Assembly: GCF_905115235.1 (NCBI RefSeq)
Contig: NC_051853.1
Location: forward strand, 45,257,467 to 45,321,466
Origin: Hermetia illucens
Taxonomy: Eukaryota > Arthropoda > Insecta > Diptera > Stratiomyidae
Direction: 5' to 3'
DNA length: 64,000 nt
The notes below the pieces were generated by a model. The model made no database searches. It saw only the letters and a list, made by a program, of their open reading frames with translations, and had not been told where the DNA came from. Positions 31,701 through 40,960 of the stretch are shown here, piece after piece (position 1 is the stretch's first letter; every line of letters begins with the position of its first letter). Position numbers and translations under genes: made by a program.

Positions 31701-33989
31701 CGTAAGGCAAATTTGGAACCAAACGGTGCCCTTGTTGAAGCCACCTTTCCTTCAACGTACTACTTTCCTAAGTCTCATCTTATTTATATTCTTTTTTACA
31801 ATGCGTGGGGTGTATCCGTGGTATACCACTATTGTAAATGACGTGGCTGAATATCAGAATTTATACACAAACCATACAACAATGTGCAATATAATGTCAA
31901 CTGTGGCCGAATATAAAAGTTTAAAATCGGAAAGCGAGGTAATTTCTATTGTAATAGAAAGAAACGAGTAGGAAGGCTAATATTTTTACGTATTACAGAA
32001 GATAGAATGCAAAGAGACATTGGCAACCACAACATATATATATAATCTAATACTGGAGGCACTGTTCCTGTCCATATCAATAACGATGTCTATATTGGTC
32101 AGATATATAGATAAATTTTATATTCTATGTAAGTAAACGAATATGTACCTGTGTGTCTTATGAGAGTAATAGATTTTTCTTCTTGAAATAAACTCTTAAA
32201 AATAACAAATGAAAACATTTAAAGGCGCATAATATTACCCTGCTGATAACAATCCGAAACATCCTAAAAGGTGAAACTATTTAGGGGGTCATCCCGTGTG
32301 TCAGATCCACGGAATCGAATTTTTTTTGGCATCAATTGCATCTAGATATAGTGTAGAATATATGATATTCGGAGTCGTTCGAAAATTATAGTGTTAAACA
32401 GGTAATAAGTCACATGCCAGATTTATGACGATCGCCGTAATAAAGCTCGTATTTATCGGTCCGAATGACGTTCGAATGACTTCGCTAAAAGGACAAGAAT
32501 TGAAGCCAAGGCCGTATATGTGTTTCTTCAAGAAACCTAAGGTTTATGGATTAGGTATAGCAGATTAATGGCCAGTTAAGGTTTTATGGCTAAAAATCGC
32601 ATTCTCCTTTTCAAATGCGTTTTTCTCGAAACCACATGTTGAAAATCAGCTGCCACCATAGCGCAAAATCTATCCAACGAATTTCTTTAAAATTTTCATG
32701 AGTTATTCAGAACATATTTCTACGGTCCGCAAACTACGATAATTGCGATTCATTCAGTACTTTTTTTTATTCATTGAAGAGGCCGTAAAAAACACCAAAA
32801 TTCAAAAAAAAAAGTTTAACACGTCACCAAAAATTTAGTTTTTAATATTTTTTAATAATCCTAGTTTGCCGACTGTAGTTAAATCTGTACGTTAAAATGC
32901 CGTTTACTTTTTTCTCTAAGATGATCGCAGCGCCCTCTAGCGTGGCAGCAGAAAAACACCACATGGGTGTATAAATTGCTCTGTATTTCAATAACAAACC
33001 ATGTGATCTGGTTGGAAAAATTACTATGGACACTCAAGGTATTCATAAATCTATGGTAAAAATTCGTGTTTGCATCTTTATCCAGTTCTTCACAAAAAAT
33101 TTCTAAAAAAAGCCAAAAAAAAAAACGGCCATCACACGAAATGACCCCTTTAAAAGGAAAAGTTTCCAGTTTAACTATAGATTTCATTTAAGAATTGCAT
33201 ACACATGTTTCGGATCAATGTGTGTCCTTCTTCTTCTTGCTGGTTTTGTAATCAATTTTTTTATAAAATTTATCCTAACTACTAAACTTAGCGCACATAT
33301 CTATGCATATGGTAGGTGTGCTTTGGAAAGTTTTGTTGCAAATTCCCTCAAAACTTTGAACTGATCGGACAAAATTTTGAAGATTTAACCCCATATTGCG
33401 AATAGAGTTAGTTGATATTTACATATATGACCCCCAGGTTCACGTTTAGCATTAAATTTGAATTAAATTTTTGTCTTGTATAATTTCAGTTGTCAATTTA
33501 TCTATTACTGGGACTTGCGGCATCCTGTCTGCCTATGTTATAGATCCTCAAGCTGCAGTTTTTCTGTTCAGTATACTCCAGGCGGGTGCAACTTGTATCG
33601 GGATATTCAATGTTGTCACCGTTGAACTGTTTCCAACAAATTTAAGGTATTTCATTCATACGTGTCCTCAATTGCTCACACTTTACTAATTTTACTACAC
33701 TTTACTAATCAATCAATCTTATCAATGCAATCTTTTTCATTCAAGGGCAACGGCTGGATGTATGGTATTTATCATAGGATGTGTAGGAGGTATCCTTGGG
33801 GCAAATGTGGTAGCAACTCTACTGGAAACGACCTGCGAAATTGCTTTTGTTCTTTCGGGAGGATGTATTCTATTAGCAGGAATATTGTCTTTGGGACTAA
33901 TTCCAATTGTGAGACGGATTCTCAGACAAGAAGAATCCATAGAAGAAAAAAATACTATAAAAAATCAAAGTGTCAGTAACGGATTATGA
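16795..33989 (+). CDS. SV2-like major facilitator transporter, gene 1 (8 exons)
   Basis: Predicted 12-segment membrane transporter of the SV2/SLC22-like branch of the major facilitator superfamily; substrate unknown. Exons: 16795-16861, 24033-24116, 24169-24493, 24606-24972, 31624-31938, 31999-32128, 33490-33646, 33746-33989. All junctions are GT-AG and the join is 1,689 nt, 562 residues, no internal stop. Cytosolic N tail 1-53; TM1 about 55-81; MFS motif A GFMGDIKGRR at 114-123 between TM2 and TM3; PESPKF at 246-251 after TM6, typical of SV2-like proteins; TM7 about 325-342; TM7-8 loop with sequon NHT at 364; TM9-12 in exons 7-8. Exon 1 (MELSPSEN...) was placed by its match to gene 2 (MTLSPSEN...) and a phase-1 donor. 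Introns 1 (7.2 kb) and 4 (6.7 kb) are filled with transposons. Neighbours are paralogues, so it belongs to a tandem array. Confidence 0.88.
17880..18250 (+). mobile_element. LINE 3' fragment with RNase H-side C terminus
   Basis: An 82-codon stretch reads TGHNSLAGHMFRIGITEDD, CPSCNEEAESTGHFLCECP and LRYVNESGIFR, the zinc-binding tail after RNase H in R1/I/LOA-type LINEs. A stop at 18,153 is followed by a 3' UTR and a short CA run (about 18,228-18,246). It lies in intron 1 of gene 1, in the sense orientation. Confidence 0.7.
18515..19296 (-). repeat. Family A repeat, near full-length copy, reversed
   Basis: Runs from AAACAAGTCGGGAAACCGGA at the left to the GACAGACAGACAG microsatellite and AAGGTTTTGTGTTTACAGAA at the right, the reverse of the third unit at 3,450-4,232. 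One of the two most complete copies in the window, about 780 bp. Confidence 0.8.
19302..19335 (+). repeat. SINE body scrap
   Basis: GGCAGTGGGATTTCGACCGT and GTGATTTG match the body of the SINE at 13.21 kb. It sits directly at the end of a family A copy. Confidence 0.45.
19360..19645 (+). repeat. Family A repeat, truncated unit
   Basis: Begins near the GCAAAACAAAACCTTGTTGA opening, then follows the shorter unit-2 type body (CATATG...CATTTCGGAATCTACTCAAA, ATTATTAAATC). Its end at about 19,645 is abrupt. Confidence 0.65.
19800..21060 (-). mobile_element. R1-like LINE fragment
   Basis: Minus-strand reading gives RT fingers MRELEEAIFTMKSKTTPGP followed by DGIPAKVCKLVFR (20,890-20,760), then broken palm sequence. 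The C-terminal end (20,330-19,821) carries CNEVADNAEHTFFPRERW, a zinc-knuckle-like tail. Stops and frame changes throughout. The group assignment rests on these motifs. Confidence 0.7.
21079..21288. repeat. Foldback repeat with a 56-bp perfect palindrome
   Basis: Outer arms 21,079-21,146 and about 21,220-21,288 are inverted copies (CTAGGTAGCTTGTTCCTACT against AGGAGCAAGCTACCTAG, one difference). Between them a second direct copy of part of the left arm abuts the right arm, making 21,198-21,253 a perfect loop-less palindrome. An AAGCTTAAGCTT tract lies just left. It separates the R1-like and RTE-like fragments. Confidence 0.8.
21295..23420 (-). mobile_element. RTE-like LINE, longest copy, decayed
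   Basis: Order on the minus strand: endonuclease near 23,264-23,001 (LQEMRWTGTGFL, YYSGHPVNHVLGVGFLVSQK), a deleted or shuffled stretch, linker 22,567-22,058 (GWFDDECKLATERKNAAYR), RT start 22,012-21,812 (IHQLKNHKSPGADRITAELV) and RT 21,787-21,491 (DDWQRGIICLIHKKEDITQC, NYRGITLLS, GFTRG). The RT ends before or near the YADD region, apart from a scrap containing SWEERPETYK. The endonuclease resembles annotations named craniofacial development protein 2-like. A few frame changes only, so a fairly young copy. Confidence 0.85.
23421..24032. other. Intron 1 end of gene 1, no gene seen
   Basis: The first part to about 23,710 continues sequence shared with 47.8-48.12 kb, the leader of the RTE-like LINE on the other strand. 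The rest is unassigned intron up to the acceptor TTTTTTAG at 24,032. Confidence 0.5.
24973..25460. other. Start of intron 4 of gene 1, nothing recognised
   Basis: AT-rich intron with no convincing coding match. A short inverse pair GGATCAAATTTGTTGATCC lies near 25,416-25,434. Confidence 0.4.
25461..26230. mobile_element. Probable LINE debris, weakly supported
   Basis: Minus-strand pieces (for example NLGVRLNFRLSHVPHANSF near 25,680) are reminiscent of the jockey-type RT C-terminal region (normally a GxxLDxxLxFxxH-like block). Plus-strand frames are shadows. Too decayed to classify firmly. Confidence 0.35.
26288..27365 (-). mobile_element. RTE-like LINE, second family, RT fragment
   Basis: Minus-strand RT from about 27,300 (FERILGNRIRENVQI, LYIAFLDLEKAF) to the C-terminal half: NKTKFLTTDPHETGTITVNG, ERFKYLGSM, CDRRINGHRKSRIYR, ALYGSEY, RNEDIRGRYVFA, LRERRLRLYGHALARIHSPR. 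This resembles the RTE type widespread in nematodes and differs from the LINE at 21-23 kb. Internal deletion removes the catalytic YADD region. A plus-strand cousin lies at 54.31 kb. Confidence 0.75.
27388..27735 (-). mobile_element. Jockey-like LINE RT fragment
   Basis: Minus-strand reading: SLGSYRPMPLLNTSSNIFET followed by NEQNHITVHALLIASELWK, matching the fingers and palm entry of jockey-clade RT. Abuts the RTE-like fragment to its left and family C to its right. Confidence 0.65.
27771..27838 (+). ncRNA. Hammerhead-ribozyme-like motif, copy 1 (core altered)
   Basis: CUGAUGA core at 27,788-27,794, stem II hairpin (GAGAAC / GTTCCC), then AAAA where GAAA is expected, stem III ATA-TCGG-TAT, then TTGC. 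Stem I is long: AAGATTCTT on the 5' side pairs with AAGAATCTT on the 3' side beyond a 3-bp helix (GCA / TGC) and a 4-nt bulge. The changed core G suggests loss of activity. Confidence 0.55.
27830..27892 (+). ncRNA. Hammerhead-ribozyme-like motif, copy 2
   Basis: CTGATGA at 27,846-27,852 and GAAA at 27,871-27,874, separated by a stem II hairpin (GGGAAC / GTTACC, one mismatch). The stem III 3' side reads TTT instead of TAT, and stem I begins with GCA / TGC. As in the other copies, one extra A lies between CTGATGA and stem II, a variation known from some natural hammerheads. Confidence 0.55.
28100..29330 (-). mobile_element. Probable LINE debris (ORF1/ORF2 border type)
   Basis: Low-quality minus-strand open stretches, one of 83 codons at 28,512-28,261 with basic, arginine-rich sequence (RRPGRRTRLRKR). 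No definite domain. The T/G-rich plus strand resembles other reversed jockey-type debris in the window. Weak. Confidence 0.3.
29331..31440. other. Unrecognised intron sequence with a lysine-rich reading frame
   Basis: A 113-codon minus-strand frame (30,626-30,285) reads AYFDLKDLGGNFAG, SYSSSKISSWPTLIVF and a Lys/Glu-rich end. Upstream minus-strand sequence to about 31,350 gives more broken Lys-rich sequence. It looks like decayed element coding sequence, but I cannot assign a family. Confidence 0.35.
32129..32283. other. Start of intron 6 of gene 1
   Basis: Host intron up to the family D target site; the donor is GTAAGT at 32,129. Nothing else is seen. Confidence 0.4.
32284..33147. mobile_element. 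Family D element, 864 bp, inverted ends and TTTA target duplication
   Basis: Left end GGGGGTCATCCCGTGTG and right end CACACGAAATGACCCC are inverted copies (2 mismatches in 16). Both ends are flanked by TTTA (32,280-32,283 and 33,148-33,151), a likely 4-bp target duplication. No transposase, so a MITE-like non-autonomous DNA element. It is inserted in intron 6 of SV2-like gene 1; a partial relative sits in DCTN4 intron 3. Confidence 0.75.
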
Positions 33990-34146
33990 AATAGTTTTCA
34001 CTTTCAAATTGTTACATTGAACTTATTTTCTAAGAATATGGACTTCAGTGCAGGTGAAAATATTCGAAATTAAAAATTCTGAAGCTGTTGAAAAAATTAT
34101 TTCAATTTTCGATTAATTATGCATTATGGGTAATCTCTCCTCCAAA
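33990..34146 (+). other. 3' UTR of SV2-like gene 1
   Basis: The first 40 bases after the stop resemble those of gene 2 (AATTGTTACATT in both). The first AATAAA is at 34,145-34,150, already at the border of a LINE fragment. Confidence 0.45.
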
Positions 34147-34760
34147 TAAATGGGGTGAAGTGACCTAAGGACAACGTTTATACGGCGTAATGCCCTGTTG
34201 ACTTGTATCCCACCACAGGACAGGTTGGATGTCATTGCACCCAGATAAAGAACTTGTCTGACGGTGGGGATGGGAGTTGAGTTGATGGTTGGTATCGGAA
34301 GCCATATTTGGAGCTACCCTTATTCACCTTCCTACCCGTCTGAGAAACTAAGGATTAGCTTACAGAGGTGCGGGAAATCAAAGATGTTTTTCAGCTGGTA
34401 GGCGAGTTCGTATTGGCACACGGAGGTGAAAGCTTTTCCAATATCAAAGAGAGGCTATTGTTGGTGTCTTGCGCTTAATTCCGAGCAAGACATCTGTTCT
34501 AATAATAATAAGCGTGCGTTCAACCGAGTAACCTGTTCGGTTGGCGAATTGGAAGTCTGAGATATAATTGTTACTATCACAGTGCTCATCAATAATTGAA
34601 CTCATGGCCCGCTCGAATTCCCGGTCGGTATAGGTGGAAAGTACGGAGATATGCATGTAGCTATCAGGAAGGCGAGGATTTTCTTAGGAATAGGGAACAT
34701 TTGCAGCTCGTATTCCTACCTCTTCTCCTGCGGAACTGGACCACACCTGTTCTTAAGGCG
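34147..34760 (-). mobile_element. Jockey-like LINE RT fragment
   Basis: Minus-strand reading: STYTDREFERAMSSIIDEH, FQFANRTGYSVERTLI, then SLFDIGKAFTSV, the D-containing RT motif A region, then palm debris. The stretch 34,150-34,450 is closely repeated at 61,975-62,260, so two copies of the same family flank the array. Confidence 0.7.
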
Positions 34761-34765
34761 TTTTT

Positions 34766-35392
34766 AAGGTTTTGTGTAAAACAAAACCTTATTAAAATCA
34801 GTTTACTGTTTGTCCGTCACACGCATTTTTCTCGGATTCGGTTATAGCGATTGACACCAAATTTGATGAAAAGGTGGGGACTGTGAACGCTCACGCATAC
34901 AGTGAGTTGCATCCTTTTTATGTCGAATTTAAGGGGGGTCCCTATATATGCCAAAAGCGTGTGTAATTTTGTTTTCACCAAATATAGTCATGTGGGGCGT
35001 CAAATGGAAGGATTAGTACTTTCTGATCATTTATCAAAAATCAAGAGGCTGCCACTATAGGGTACTTAAGCTTCGAAATACCTTCAAATAAAGTTAATAA
35101 TAGTATATTACTATAATTTTTAGTATTGGCTGCAAAGCCCTCCTAAAGTCATCCTAGTACTATGAAATTTCGCAGTAATGTAGGCTATATTATAGCCTTA
35201 TAGCATAATCTTACCATATCTTTTGGAAATCGCGCAAAGTTATAATAGGTGAAAGTTGTCGTTTCTTTATAAATACTCTCACATAATATATGCATATATT
35301 ACGTACTACGTACTAATGGGGTAAATGCACATAAGAAATACATAAAACCTTTCATACCTGAGACGTCCAGCTTCCGGTTTCCCGACTTGTTT
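34766..35392 (+). repeat. Family A repeat copy
   Basis: Opens with the AAGGTTTTGT hairpin, has a shortened microsatellite, loses about 150 bp internally, and ends with GTCCAGCTTCCGGTTTCCCG. It is inserted at the edge of the jockey-like fragment. Confidence 0.8.
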
Positions 35393-35499
35393 ATTGTCTT
35401 GAATGTGAGGAATTGGGTTTCTATGTTATTCTTCTTAGAAGTAGTTTTAACACTTTGTTCGTTAACAGGGCAGCGACACTGATTGAATATTTTTTACAG

Positions 35500-37145
35500 T
35501 GGCTAAGAAGAAACACTTTAGAACACGATTTTGTTAATAGTTAATACCTGACAATCCTACACTTTTAACAGCACTGATTGCTTCGCTTGAGAATGCCCAG
35601 CAGCTTCGAGATGCTTTGCGACAACAACCAGCGCTATGTCGCCAGCGTGACTCACCATCGTGTCATTCTCCGGAAGGGGAAGATTAAGTACATCGTCGCA
35701 CAAGATGTTTCACAGTATTGGACCCAATACAGAGCCCTGTGGGACACCCGCGGAATCAACGCACTCCTGGGGTTCGTCATGGGTGTCATACTAGAGCCTC
35801 CTTTCAGGTAAATAACTATCAACGTTAGCAGCGGTTCGCGGTAAGTTTAAGGGCCTTATTCGGTACTCCGTCCAGGCCCGGCGCTTTATTGTCTCCTATT
35901 CTACCGTAGATCTCCAACAACTCATCTCTGGTGACTGGAGCCGTCACATCCAGAGATAATTTTCAGCAAGAGGAGTGGTCTCACCACAATTCTATAAGCA
36001 CTCCCCCATGGGTTTACGTCCGATGCTGAAGTTCCTTAAAGCATTTCCTCTTGCTTCGTTGAATGGCGTGCTTGACGGTTTTGCGGGCTGTTCGACTCTA
36101 TCTACCGCCCACTGTGTCGCTCTTTTCGCTCAGTGGCAGGCTGATCGAAGGCTGGCTAGTTCATGATTCCACCAGTGGTTTGGCCTTCTACTGAGGAATG
36201 AGCATCTCCTAGCCATGGACGCATCACATGCTTTGGCGATGCATTGGGCCACATGGACGGTTCTTTCCGTAGAGGCGCCTGTTTTATCAGGTTGATCTAA
36301 CCACACTTCTATGAAGGTCTGCTCATCCTAAACTTTTCCAGACCAGCCTTTCTCGGCTTCGGGCATGATGGTGTGGCATGGCAGGATTCGCGGCATTCGA
36401 AATTTATTTCGAATGTTACGAATACGAGCGGATGGCGCACCAAAGCTCTCCACGTTTTTTAGATCTCGCCACGTGAGTGGAGAGCTAGCGGTGAAAATGT
36501 GCCGTTGGTTGGAGGCAGAAGGACCGCATGGAGACGAACCGGTCTCTTCTGGCTCCAGCTGTGACCGCGAACAGCCCGAAATACGCTTGCTTGCTCTGTG
36601 GCTCGATACATATCTCAAAGAAGATTGCCTGGTAATCGCTGTCGGTGTAGCGTTCGCTGCCGCACCAGGACATACCACGCTCTAGCGCACAGATGACAAG
36701 GGTCAGGTCTACAGCCGAATCTGCCCCCGCTTTCTGAGAAGTGTTTACAGCACCTTCGTTAGTCAAAACTATGTCCATCTGCGCAAAAGCACAGCGCCCC
36801 TTAGCATTTGATATTTTGCTACCCCAATGAAGGGCTCAAGCGTTGAAATCACCAGCAATCCCCTTTGGACTTCGTCCCCTTGCGTCGAGAACAAGATTAT
36901 CAAGCATTTCCTCGAATTCAGACAGTGTCAAACTAGGTGGGACGTATCAGTTGTATACATATACACCACTTATTTTCGCCCACACGCGCCTGACTTGCAA
37001 TAAATTGTATGGCTTGTCGACCGCAAGCCCATATCGCCGCTCCATCAGTCGAATCTGTGACCCATACGCCATCGTGACGGTTTCTATACGGTTCACTTAC
37101 GTATAATGGCGATTTCCATCTCAGATTCCAACGTGGTCTGCTCAA
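35500..37145 (-). mobile_element. R1-like LINE, endonuclease and RT pieces
   Basis: Minus-strand reading: endonuclease at 37,145-36,930 (DGVWVTDSTDGAAIWACG) and 36,778-36,485 (MDIVLTNEGAVNTSQKAGAD, YTDSDYQAIFFEI). A linker follows, then an RT entry near 35,960-35,820 (EIYGRIGDNKAPG) and motif C-side sequence near 35,760-35,580. A run of deletions and frame shifts. Assigned by similarity of motifs to R1-type elements. Confidence 0.75.
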
Positions 37146-37439
37146 GTAAATCCTGAGCGACCTAGCAATAATTGAGGTTTATTTGAATATGAATGAGTGC
37201 GAAAGCCATCAGTTTTACCTACGCTGGATCTGCTCAGCTGTTCACATTTCCACTCAGATCTTTAAGGTCGGAATCAGATTTGACCTTTCTAAGTATCTCC
37301 GCGTAGGACAGATTGCCCTTACTGGACTAACAATCCCATCTGGAAAAGTTTACACTTTAGCTTCTACTCCGGCTTTTTTGCCGATAACTTTGTTTCATTT
37401 GTGATCGAATTTTAACGCTTTATTTAACACACTTAGAAT

Positions 37440-37894
37440 TATCCGATTTAAGTCAAATATGCGCCGTTTTGTTCGCACACTTGTTGCCATTTAGAAGGGA
37501 ACTCCATTATTCTCCTCTTATAAAACCCCCTCTCCTTATTTGCAAAAAACTCAGACAGCGAGTTTTCGCAAGCCTCTTTTGAGGCGAACTTAGTAGCACC
37601 AAGAGCGTTTTGCATGGATCGGAAGAGATGGTAGTCACTTGGTGCCAGGTCCGGACTATACGGTGGGTGCAATAAGATATCCCATCCGAGCTCCCGTAGC
37701 TTTTGGCGGGTCATCAAAGATGTGTGAGGCCGAGCGTTGTCCTGGTGGAACAGAACATCATTCTTATTGACCAATCCTGGCCGTCTCTGGTCAATCGCCT
37801 GCTTCAAACGGTCGAGTTGCTCACAGTAGAGGACGGAATTGAGGGTCTGGCCATAGTGGATGACTCCCTTCCAATCCCACCAAACACACAGCAA
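37440..37894 (-). mobile_element. mariner transposase, C-terminal half
   Basis: A 148-codon open frame contains WWDWKGVIHY, the second catalytic aspartate in FHQDNARPHTS and the third in SPDLAPSDYHLF, with 34 residues between the two aspartates (D34D mariner spacing). It runs to a natural-looking stop. The N-terminal DNA-binding half and first catalytic aspartate are missing. At its 5' edge it joins the tail of an RTE-like LINE in the same orientation. The terminal repeat could not be placed with confidence. Confidence 0.85.
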
Positions 37895-37899
37895 AACCT

Positions 37900-38300
37900 A
37901 TCCGGTCTAGGCCTGCCTTAATAACGAACTCCAGACGCCCCGGTTTTGCGTCGAATTCCACCAATTCGATATCACTAAAAGCTTTTTGGCGTCCTGACCT
38001 ACACCATCGCTCCATCTTAGGCAGGGTCTGCCTCGTCTTCTTTTTCTACCATAGATATTGCCCTTATAGACTTTCCGGGTGGGATCATCCTCATCTGTAC
38101 GGATTAAGTGACCCGCCCACCGTAACCTATTGAGCCGGATTTTATCCACAACCGGACGGTCATGGTATCGCTCATAGATTTCATCATTGTGTAGGCTACG
38201 GAATCGTCCATCCTCATGTAGGGGACCATAAATTCTTCGGAGGATTCTTCTCTCGAACGCGGCCAAGAGTTCGCAATTTTCTTGCTAAGAACCCAACCTG
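37900..38300 (-). mobile_element. RTE-like LINE C terminus
   Basis: A 119-codon minus-strand frame reads FERRILRRIYGPLHEDG, LNRLRWAGHLIRTDEDDPTR, KRRRGRPCLRWSDGV and NRGVWSSLLRQA, the C-terminal end of the same LINE as at 1-1,018 and 46.4-48 kb. The LINE tail stops abruptly at the mariner fragment (about 37,904). Confidence 0.85.
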
Positions 38301-38440
38301 TAGCTCAGATTGTCGTCTTCAAATCGCCATATAGTATGACCCGATGCGATAAGTACAACACAAGGTATGTTTAAGTGTCGCCGTCTATTGACAAAATACG
38401 ACATTGCTTTTTCCCCAACCTAATATATATATTTTGATTG
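38301..38440. other. Junction between LINE fragments
   Basis: Short sequence with a TATATATAT run (about 38,423-38,432) just before the REL-endonuclease LINE; not assigned. Confidence 0.35.
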
Positions 38441-38445
38441 AATGA

Positions 38446-40460
38446 TTGATAGCTGAGGAGCAAAAAGGATGCGCAAGAGGCTCCCGAGGCTGCAACGAAC
38501 AGCTTGTAATTGATACGGTAGCTGTAAAGCAGGCTGTCTACCAAAAACGAAACATCTCGACAGCCTACATCGATTATAAATCAGCCTTTGACTCCATATC
38601 ACATTCGTGGTTACTACAAATGTTACGCTTGTATAAAATCAACCCGAATGTCGTTCTTCTACTGAGAACAGTAATGAAGAATTGGAGCACGAAGCTATCG
38701 GTATCTTCGCAAACATCAGGAGAGATACCAATCAGGCGTGGCATTTTCCAAGGCGACTCTCTAAGCCCACTGTGGTTTTGTTTGGCTTTGAATCCGCTAT
38801 CCCATCTTTTGCATGAAAGCAAATACGGGTTCCAAGTCAAGCATGGCATATTGTCGAAATGTACATTAAGCCATTTATAATGTACATTGACGACATCAAA
38901 TTGTATGCCAAAGACGAGAACCAACTTTGTTCCTTGCTGGACATCACCATCCAGTTCAGCAGGGATATCGGCATGCAGTTGGGTTTGGAGAAATGTCGCA
39001 TAAAAACAATTGTTCGGGGAAAACACACCGACAACGAAGGATACAGCCAAAATAACATCCGAATTGAGGGCATGGATTCGGACGACGTCTACAAATACCT
39101 CGGCATATTGCAAGCAACAACACCTGCTGTGGCGATAATCAAATCTAAGTTGCTGGGGGAATTTGTACGGCGGCTGGATCTTGTCCTTAAAACTGAGCTG
39201 TACGGGAAAAATAAAATCATGGCAATCAACACCTTCGCCATTCCCGTCTTTCTATACACTTTTGGTGTGATACAGTGGAGTAATACTGATTTAGAATCTG
39301 TCAATAGACGGGTAAGGGTAGTTCTTGCAAACAACAACATGCACAATAGAGCTACCGAAAAATTGAGGATCACTATCCCACGTCATCAGGGAGGAAGGGG
39401 GGTACTTGATTTAAAAACGTTGCACTACAATCAAGCGCATTCTCTTCGTGAGTTTTTCCATGAGAAACAATCCTCTAGCCAAATACATCAGGCTACCGTC
39501 ATGGCAGATAATAAATTATCTCCTTTGAACTTGAGAAGCAGAGAATGGGATCCCATGTCGAATGTTACTTCAGTCCAACAGAAGATCGACATGTGGAAAG
39601 AGAAACCCATTCACGGAGGTCATATAAAAAATTTGTTGTTGTCAGGCATTGACATCGAAGCCTCCAACAAATGGTTGACAAATGGTGTACTTTTCTATGA
39701 GACCGAAGCATTCCTAACTTCAATTCAGGATGCTTCGCTCCTAACAAAAAATTATAAACGGTACATTCTTCACGACTCCTCAATCACCAACTCCAGTTGT
39801 AGGTTATGCAATTGTGAAGAGGAGACCATCCAGCACATAACATCTGCGTGCAGGATGTTGAGCAGTATCGAGTACACCAATCGTCATAACTCCGTCTGCA
39901 AGATTCTCCATCAAAACCTTGCGTTGAAGTATAACTTAGTGGCAACCTACCATCCTTACTATAAGTATACTCCGCAGAGAATCTTGGAAAATTATCGGGT
40001 CAAACTACTGTGGGATCACACTATTGCCACCGACCACAGTGTTAATCATAACAGACCCAATCTAATTCTGCTTGCTTTATAATCGATGTAGCCGTACCGT
40101 TGGACCGGAACACTGTTGAAAAACAGCACGAAAAAATCCGGAACTACGGCCCCTTGGCAGACGATATGAAGCAGACCTGGAGACTACAAAATATTGAAGT
40201 AGTCCCAGTAGTAATTTCAGCGACGGGATTAGTCCCGCAGAACTTACATAAAGCGCTGAAAACGCTCGATTTTAGGGCTGGACTATACATGGAGATGCAA
40301 AAAGCGGTTATCCTTGCAACCTGTGCTATAGTCCGAAGAGTCCTGTCCGGTAACAATCTGACCTAATGGGTTTCAGTCTTGATCCGCACTGTCTTCGATA
40401 TAAGATCCATGTCTCTGTAGTCTAGAACCTCCGCGTCATTGGCTGAAGTGTTTGCGACAA
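38446..40460 (+). mobile_element. REL-endonuclease LINE, 3' half (R4/Dong, R2 or NeSL group)
   Basis: RT from EEQKGCARGSRG (38,455) through AYIDYKSAFDSISHSW and GIFQGDSLSPL to the catalytic MYIDDIKLYA (about 38,880-38,909). A 407-codon frame then runs to 40,082 with a Cys/His knuckle CRLCNCEEETIQHITSAC and a restriction-like endonuclease region (YYKYTPQRILENY, LLWDHTIATDH, NRPN). The coding continues in another frame from about 40,085 (DVAVPLDRNTVEKQHEK, YGPLADDMKQTW) to a stop at 40,366. Breaks: a frame change near 38,860 and one near 40,080; N replaces the usual D in NRPD. The 5' end, including any N-terminal zinc fingers, is missing. Group placement is inferred from domain order. Confidence 0.85.
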
Positions 40461-40609
40461 TCGGGATGTAGTAATACATTGTCGCATGGTCGCACACACT
40501 TTGCGTTAAAACGCATCATCGCTGTGATGCGGGCCTTTGGATGTTGCCTTCAGCCCATCCTTAGGTTGGTCGCCCCTCGGTCCGGTTGGGCGGGAAGAGG
40601 GTCCGTGGG

Positions 40610-40738
40610 CTTTTTTAACTATATATTACGAGCTAAGTACTAATCGGACAAATCCACATCCAAATGTCTTTTTAAAGAAATACACAACACCTTTCATACC
40701 GGAAGCGCCCAGCTTCCGGATTCCCGGCTGGTTTTTTT
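40610..40738 (+). repeat. Family A repeat, 3' end only
   Basis: Begins at ATATATTACGAGCTAAGTAC and ends with CAGCTTCCGGATTCCCGGCT and a T run; the 5' part is absent. Confidence 0.7.
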
Positions 40739-40859
40739 AAGGCGGCTACGGTTTCCATTCCAAACAAGAAATATTTCAGCTTCAGCCGGCAGGCAGTTTC
40801 CCCTGGATATAATTCCTACCCATGACGTGTTTACGAATTAATAAAAGGGAGCGAACTAC

Positions 40860-40960
40860 ATCTGCTAACCACTTCGGTCACCCTGGTCCCAGAGCCGAGG
40901 CAGTGGCAGTATCTAACGGATTACCTCTGTCCTAGACAAAAGCGTGGTCGTCCTTTTTTT
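40860..40960. repeat. Family B repeat fragment
   Basis: Contains GAGGCAGTGGCAGTATCTAACG and GATTACCTCTGTCCTAGACA followed by GTCGTCC and T run, as in the other family B copies. Confidence 0.6.

Noticed and set aside
36365-36685. 106-codon plus-strand frame
   Set aside because: Antisense of R1-like endonuclease/linker; no independent support.
38574-39113. 179-codon minus-strand frame
   Set aside because: Antisense of the REL-endonuclease LINE reverse transcriptase.
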